Source: Candidatus Rifleibacteriota bacterium
Lineage (GTDB): Bacteria; Riflebacteria; Ozemobacteria; Ozemobacterales; Ozemobacteraceae
Length of the DNA stretch: 10,694 nucleotides
Assembly (NCBI GenBank): GCA_029560455.1
Contig: JAKQKW010000132.1
Span: 1-10,694, forward strand
Direction of reading: 5' to 3'
Shown here piece by piece: positions 7,124-10,694 of the stretch (its first letter is position 1; every line of letters begins with the position of its first letter). The notes beneath the pieces are model-generated. The model saw only the letters and a list, made by a program, of their open reading frames with translations. It did not search any database and was not told the DNA's origin. Made by a program: the position numbers and the translations under genes.

Positions 7124-8284
7124 TTACATACCGGCAGCTTTGCGCATTTCCATGTATTTTTTCTTGGCAGCCTGATATTTGTCCATGGCATCCATAATTT
7201 CGTTCACCGGAGCCTGCTGCTGCACTTTATACTGATAAACCTGCTGGTAATACAGGTAAGATTCGTAGGCAAGCTGCAGATCTTTGGCGGTCGGCTTCGC
7301 ACCAGAAGAAGTCTGAGTGCTTGTCTGAGTCTGGGTTGCAGTGGTCGTGGTCGGCCGGGTCGTAACGGTTGAACTGCTTTCAGCCGGGGCCTGACCGCTG
7401 TTTGAGCCGTTTCTGGCCGGCAGTTTTGCGATTTCTTTCTTAACTGCGTTGATACGATCGGTCGTCGGCGGGTGGGTTGAAAAATATTTTGTAATCTTTG
7501 AAGCTTTGCTGTCGTTGTTGATCTTGTTGAAGAAACCGATGATGCCATTCGGGTCATAACCGGCGGCGTGGGTATATTTGACTGCGCAGGAATCAGCCTG
7601 ATATTCATCGTTACGCGAAAATTTGAGATTGGCGAAATAGGCAGCAATCGCGGCGAAGGGAGCGGCATCTTTGGTTTTCTTGTTGAGACCGAGGCCAAGA
7701 ACCAGAGCGGTCATCAGACCAGCTTTTTCAGCCTGCCTGACGCTGTGTTTTTTGTCGATATGACCCATTTCGTGAGCGATAACGCCGGCGAGTTCGTTGT
7801 CATCCTTGCACATGTTCAGCAGCCCGCGGGTAACGTAGATGTAACCGCCGGGAGCGGCAAAGGCATTGACTTCATCGGTATTCAGAACCGCAAAGTGCCA
7901 GGTCAGGTCTTTGCGTTCAACATGCTTGACAAGGCGGCGGGCAACATTGCCAACCCGGTTGAGCTGATTCTTGTCTTTGGAAAAGCCGGGGTCGGCCTTG
8001 AGTGACTCGTGGGTCTTCGCACCCATCGAGGTTTCCCAGCTGTCTTCCCACTTTCCAAGGAAAGCGCTGGTCTGCGGGGCCTGCTCGCGTGACTGTTCGA
8101 GAACCTTCTGGTTGTTGGCATCAGCGCCGCCAAAGGTTCTGTCAAGAGTTGCAGAAACCCGGTCAAGAGTACCGGTCACTTCATCGAGAAAACCACCGAT
8201 ATTAAGAGCATGTGCCTGCCCGATGAACGCGGCCTGGAACAACAAACACAGCACCAGAACCAGCATCTGCTTTTTATTACTCAC
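7124..8284 (-). CDS. Secreted M48-family zinc metalloprotease
   Basis: A 386-aa protein starting at GTG, with GAGGT 6 bases upstream. Residues 1-26 are a signal peptide (NKK, then a long hydrophobic core, AHA cut site). The M48 catalytic core spans ~105-285: zinc motif HEMGH at 171-175 (VIAHEMGHIDKKH), third ligand Glu227 in FSRNDEYQADSCAV, and the FSTHPPTTDRI segment (268-278) typical of M48 proteins. Unlike HtpX or Ste24 it has no multi-pass membrane region, so it belongs with the soluble periplasmic/secreted group (BepA/LoiP-like), which handles misfolded envelope proteins. Instead of TPR repeats it has a Ser/Thr/Gln-rich linker (~292-331) and a Tyr/Gln-rich helical tail (~332-386). It is monocistronic between its own promoter and a shared terminator. 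The protease assignment is secure; substrate and exact location are inferred. Confidence 0.92.
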   Translation of the reverse strand: MSNKKQMLVLVLCLLFQAAFIGQAHALNIGGFLDEVTGTLDRVSATLDRTFGGADANNQKVLEQSREQAPQTSAFLGKWEDSWETSMGAKTHESLKADPGFSKDKNQLNRVGNVARRLVKHVERKDLTWHFAVLNTDEVNAFAAPGGYIYVTRGLLNMCKDDNELAGVIAHEMGHIDKKHSVRQAEKAGLMTALVLGLGLNKKTKDAAPFAAIAAYFANLKFSRNDEYQADSCAVKYTHAAGYDPNGIIGFFNKINNDSKASKITKYFSTHPPTTDRINAVKKEIAKLPARNGSNSGQAPAESSSTVTTRPTTTTATQTQTSTQTSSGAKPTAKDLQLAYESYLYYQQVYQYKVQQQAPVNEIMDAMDKYQAAKKKYMEMRKAAGM

Positions 8285-8317
8285 TCTTGTACCTCTTTTT
8301 TAAGGAAAGTATGACTA

Positions 8318-8346
8318 ATTGTACTGATGAAATAAGAAAGCGTCAA
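8318..8346 (-). promoter_or_regulatory. Sigma70-type promoter of the M48 protease gene
   Basis: Read on the minus strand, TTGACG (complement of 8341-8346) and TACAAT (complement of 8318-8323) are 17 bp apart, close to consensus. The start would lie near 8311, giving a ~27-base leader that contains the GAGGT ribosome site. Confidence 0.75.
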
Positions 8347-8453
8347 TGCGCTGCCGAAAATTTGCACCTGATACCTGCTATGGCCCTTTTATAAAGAACT
8401 ATTTCCCTGCGCTTTATTGCCTCTCTGGTATTAATGAACATTGCAGGTCCCAC

Positions 8454-8482
8454 TTGAGACACGGGCAAAAATCTGGGATAAT
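8454..8482 (+). promoter_or_regulatory. Sigma70-type promoter of the REC-cyclase gene
   Basis: TTGAGA (8454-8459) and GATAAT (8477-8482) are separated by 17 bp. The start would fall near 8489, giving a ~39-base leader with a strong GGGAGG Shine-Dalgarno (8516-8521) 6 bases before ATG 8528. It is divergent from the protease promoter across a 243-bp gap in which no further gene was seen. A preserved promoter and ribosome site argue that the interrupted gene is, or very recently was, expressed. Confidence 0.75.
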
Positions 8483-8527
8483 TAAGGCAGATAGAATATT
8501 GCCGGGTTGAGAGATGGGAGGCCCACA

Positions 8528-8725
8528 ATGCACTTTGTTGCTTCGCGGCCAATTATTCTTACAGTTGATGATTCCGAAGAAAATCTTGACTTCATTTCCG
8601 GTCTGCTGGAGGCAGAATACACTGTGCTGACTGCAGAAAACGGCGAAGAGGCTCTGAGCATCGCCCGGCATCTTCCCCGCCCGGAGCTCATTCTTCTCGA
8701 CATCTGCATGCCGGGAATGGATTGA
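8528..8725 (+). CDS. Receiver-domain N-terminal fragment (truncated at TGA)
   Basis: This is what would be translated if the TGA stops synthesis: 65 residues covering beta1 to just past the phosphoacceptor Asp58. It lacks Thr88, Lys110 and the last three strands and helices of the receiver fold, so it is unlikely to fold or signal. The start at 8528 is chosen by the GGGAGG site 6 bases upstream; a TTG 21 bases earlier has no such support. Confidence 0.55.
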   Translation: MHFVASRPIILTVDDSEENLDFISGLLEAEYTVLTAENGEEALSIARHLPRPELILLDICMPGMD

Positions 8726-8872
8726 TTCGAAGTCTGTCAAAAGCTTAAGTCAGACCCTGAAACCTGCCTGATTCCGGTCATTTTTCTGACATCTCTCAAC
8801 CAGCCCGAAGACGAGATAAAAGGCCTGGCGAGGGGCGCAGTCGATTTTATCACCAAGCCCTTCAAGCCAGCG

Positions 8873-9538
8873 GTGGTGAAGGCCAGGGTCAGAACCCACA
8901 TAGAACTTGTCAGAGAAAGGCAGCGCGGCGAGAGCCTGCTGGCAAATATTCTGCCGCCGAAAGTAATTGAAGAACTCAAAATCAGTGGTTCTTCAACTCC
9001 GCAGCTCTATGACGATGTCAGCGTTATTTTTTCTGATCTGGTGAACTTTACGAGCCTGGCTGCAATTATGCCTCCCAAAATCCTGTTGAATGAATTAACC
9101 GAGATTTTCTCAGCCTTCGATGATATTCTTCTGCAAAACGGTGCCCAACGCATAAAAACGATTGGTGATGCCTATCTCGGGGTCTGCGGCATGCCTGAAC
9201 CTTCGCAGGATCATGCCGTTCGACTCGCCAGATGCGGCCTTGAATTCATCAAATTTCTGCAGCAACGCAACGGCCATGGCGCACATAAATGGCAGGTCCG
9301 CATCGGCATCAACTCTGGCCCGGTAGTGGCCGGAATAGTTGGCTTTGCGAGGTTTCAATACGATATTTTTGGCGATACCGTTAACCTCGCCTCAAGGGTT
9401 CAGACGGCCAGCGAACCAATGCAGGTATGTGTTTCCGGCAATACCCTGCGTCTGTTGAACAACCAGTTCAAGGTTGTCGACCGGGGTGAAGTCGATCTTA
9501 AAGGGAAAGGCCCGACGAGACTCGCATATATTTCCTGA
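8873..9538 (+). CDS. Class III adenylate cyclase domain, C-terminal part of the interrupted gene
   Basis: The first start codon in frame after the TGA is GTG 8873, with a second at 8876. It would give 221 residues: the linker helix and the complete cyclase catalytic domain (FSDLVNFT, KTIGDAY, YDIFGDTVNLASR). No Shine-Dalgarno precedes it, so independent translation would be weak; a product made this way would be a cyclase free of its receiver. Catalytic residues are all present, so activity is possible in principle. It is best read as the second half of one gene rather than a gene of its own. Confidence 0.5.
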   Translation: MVKARVRTHIELVRERQRGESLLANILPPKVIEELKISGSSTPQLYDDVSVIFSDLVNFTSLAAIMPPKILLNELTEIFSAFDDILLQNGAQRIKTIGDAYLGVCGMPEPSQDHAVRLARCGLEFIKFLQQRNGHGAHKWQVRIGINSGPVVAGIVGFARFQYDIFGDTVNLASRVQTASEPMQVCVSGNTLRLLNNQFKVVDRGEVDLKGKGPTRLAYIS

Positions 9539-9555
9539 GAAAGCTGGTGGCACAA

Positions 9556-10694
9556 ATGGACGGCATGATCGGTCTTTATGTTCTGATAATTGTCGCCGAC
9601 CTGATCGTTCTTTTTATTTTTTATCGCGCCAACCGCCGGTTGCGAAATGCCATGGAAGGCAGGGAAAAAGCCGAAAAAGATCTCAAGGAAAATCAGGACC
9701 GCCTCGCGCTGGCCCTGCTCTCATCCGGAATAGGAATATGGGACCTTTCGCTGGCAGATGGCAAAATGATATGGGACGAAGGAATGTACCATATTTTCGG
9801 TATGCAACCCGGAACCTTTGAAGGCACCCGCGAAAGTTTTCGGGGCCGGATACTGACCGAAGATCTGCCGGCGTTCGAAAGCGCCACCCTTGCGGCAATG
9901 GAAGGGCGGGCACCATTTGAAGCTGAATTCAGAATCAGACGCAAAGATGACCGGGTGATGTGCCTGCGGGCAAAGGGACAGGTCTATCGCGACGAGCAGA
10001 ATGCGCCTTTTCGCATGCTTGGGGTCTGTGAAAATATCACCTCAGAAAGAGAAGCCGGAGAGAAAATCAGGCAGCTTTCACAGGTGGTTGAACAGAGTCC
10101 GACCATGGTTATAATAACCGACCTCAACAGCCAGATTGAATACGTTAACGCCAGCTTTTCTGAGATTACCGGCTATTCAAGAGAGGAGGCGATTGGCAGA
10201 AACCCGCGTTTTCTCAGGGGTCAGGAGCCCTCGCCGGCCTTATCCAACAATCTCTGGGCAGTCGTCGCATCTGGCAAAACCTGGAAAGGTGAATTCTGCA
10301 ACCGTCGCAAAAACGGTGAGATCTTCTGGGTCGATTCATCAATTTCGCCGGTTTTGAACGATCAGAAAAAAGTCACGCACTTCATGGCAATTCAGCAGGA
10401 CATCACCTCACGCAAAGAAATGGAAAAAGCCCTGAAAGATGCAAAAGAAGCGGCTGAGGCAGCAACAGAAGCCAAGGGACAGTTTCTCGCCAACATGAGC
10501 CACGAGATCAGAACCCCCATGAACGCGATCGTCGGGCTCGCCTACCTGTGCCAGCAGACCGATCTGACTCCCCGTCAGAGCGGCTATATAAAAAAAATCA
10601 CGGTTGCAGCCGACAATCTTCTCGGCATCATCAACGAAATTCTCGATTTTTCGAAGGCCGAAGCCGGTAAAATAAGCCTTGAGACAATCGAATT
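9556..10694 (+). CDS. Membrane-anchored double-PAS sensor histidine kinase, incomplete at window edge
   Basis: The frame is open for 379 codons and runs off the right edge. Residues ~5-23 form one transmembrane helix with almost nothing before it, so the sensor part is cytoplasmic. A helical linker (24-50) is followed by PAS 1 (~50-165; GIWDLSL, FGMQPGTFEG, LGVCENIT) and PAS 2 (~172-288; ITDLNSQIEYVNASF, GRNPRFLRG, QQDIT). PAS 2 has the NPRFLRG form, so it lacks the flavin-reactive Cys of LOV domains (NCRFL). A coiled segment (~285-308) leads to the HisKA domain with phosphorylation site His316 in ANMSHEIRTPMNA. The ATPase domain and any receiver lie beyond the window; this H-box style is common in hybrid kinases. 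It starts 17 bases after the cyclase gene with only a weak GGTGG site; ATG 9565 is an alternative. The partner is probably the adjacent REC-cyclase. Confidence 0.88.
   Translation, partial: MDGMIGLYVLIIVADLIVLFIFYRANRRLRNAMEGREKAEKDLKENQDRLALALLSSGIGIWDLSLADGKMIWDEGMYHIFGMQPGTFEGTRESFRGRILTEDLPAFESATLAAMEGRAPFEAEFRIRRKDDRVMCLRAKGQVYRDEQNAPFRMLGVCENITSEREAGEKIRQLSQVVEQSPTMVIITDLNSQIEYVNASFSEITGYSREEAIGRNPRFLRGQEPSPALSNNLWAVVASGKTWKGEFCNRRKNGEIFWVDSSISPVLNDQKKVTHFMAIQQDITSRKEMEKALKDAKEAAEAATEAKGQFLANMSHEIRTPMNAIVGLAYLCQQTDLTPRQSGYIKKITVAADNLLGIINEILDFSKAEAGKISLETIE

Larger units (their letters stand above)
8528..9538 (+). pseudogene. Response regulator-adenylate cyclase (REC + class III cyclase) interrupted by in-frame TGA
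   Basis: The whole frame is 336 codons with one internal TGA at codon 66 (8723-8725). The receiver domain (1-~115) has acidic pocket Asp14/Asp15, phosphoacceptor Asp58 (LILLDICMPGMD), Thr88 and Lys110. A linker helix ending LLANILPPKVIEEL leads to a class III cyclase: metal Asp170 and Asp214, adenine-specifying Lys210 and Asp279, transition-state Asn286 and Arg290. This makes it an adenylate rather than guanylate cyclase by residue rules. Intact, it would turn receiver phosphorylation into cAMP synthesis. The TGA replaces the conserved Gly of PGMDGFE; GGA to TGA is one base change. Everything after it is intact, so this is a recent nonsense mutation, a sequencing error, or readthrough. The histidine kinase gene 17 bases downstream is its likely partner. 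Confidence 0.75.

Noticed and set aside
7568..8303. Plus-strand frames of 110-145 residues across the M48 protease gene
   Set aside because: They are antisense to a clear metalloprotease with HEMGH motif, signal peptide and promoter; no family resemblance.
8360..8450. Possible operator or CRP-like site in the divergent promoter gap
   Set aside because: No convincing palindrome such as TGTGA-N6-TCACA was found; only short imperfect matches between TTTGCACCTG and TTGCAGGTCC.
8723..8725. TGA recoded as glycine (as in Gracilibacteria/SR1) or as selenocysteine
   Set aside because: TGA serves as a sensible stop for the gene at 1447-2187 (-) and at 9536-9538, and no other long gene here has an in-frame TGA. 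Reading through those stops would run into neighbouring genes. A weak stem (8732-8736 with 8751-8755) follows the codon, but it has only 5 bp and a glycine site is not a redox position.

Overview
The window (10,694 bases, moderate GC, compact genes on both strands) looks like chromosomal DNA of a free-living bacterium. Sigma70-type promoters with 17-bp spacers, Shine-Dalgarno sites, TAA/TGA stops and Sec-type signal peptides can all be read directly. Two features suggest an uncultivated Gram-negative-type lineage rather than a model organism: an exported protein with embedded pseudopilin-like repeats ending in a CP..G.Y...C..HG signature, and an actinobacterial-style GlgM/GlgE pair in a non-actinobacterial setting. 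A Riflebacteria-like phylum is a guess from protein style only. No phage, IS, CRISPR, tRNA or rRNA signal was found.

Layout. Bases 1-196 are GC-rich with no recognisable gene but several nested inverted repeats. A DNA-repair gene follows (232-1434, +): an O6-alkylguanine-DNA alkyltransferase fused to an AlkA-type glycosylase, driven by a promoter that places the transcript start on or next to the ATG. Convergent to it is a hypothetical gene (1447-2187, -) whose C-terminus resembles a J-domain without the HPD motif. Next come an exported protein with two pseudopilin-type modules (2330-3814, +) and a two-gene alpha-glucan operon (3900-7050, +): a GT4 glycogen synthase/GlgM-like enzyme and GlgE maltosyltransferase separated by one base. 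A palindromic terminator (7077-7105) serves both this operon and the convergent gene for a secreted M48 metalloprotease (7124-8284, -).

The right end is a signalling block. A 243-bp divergent intergenic region carries two good promoters, one for the protease and one for a response-regulator/adenylate cyclase gene (8528-9538, +). That gene is interrupted by an in-frame TGA exactly where receiver domains have the conserved glycine of the PGMDGFE motif; the frame downstream is open and all class III cyclase catalytic residues are intact. Seventeen bases later starts a membrane-anchored double-PAS sensor histidine kinase (9556 to the window edge, incomplete), the plausible phosphodonor for the receiver.

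Functional reading. The glucan pair should make maltose-1-phosphate from ADP-glucose and polymerise it into alpha-1,4-glucan. The kinase plus REC-cyclase would turn a PAS-sensed signal into cAMP, if the interrupted gene still makes product. The points most worth checking are the TGA in the cyclase gene, the tandem pseudopilin-like modules, the degenerate J-domain protein, the possibly leaderless repair fusion gene and the structured left edge.
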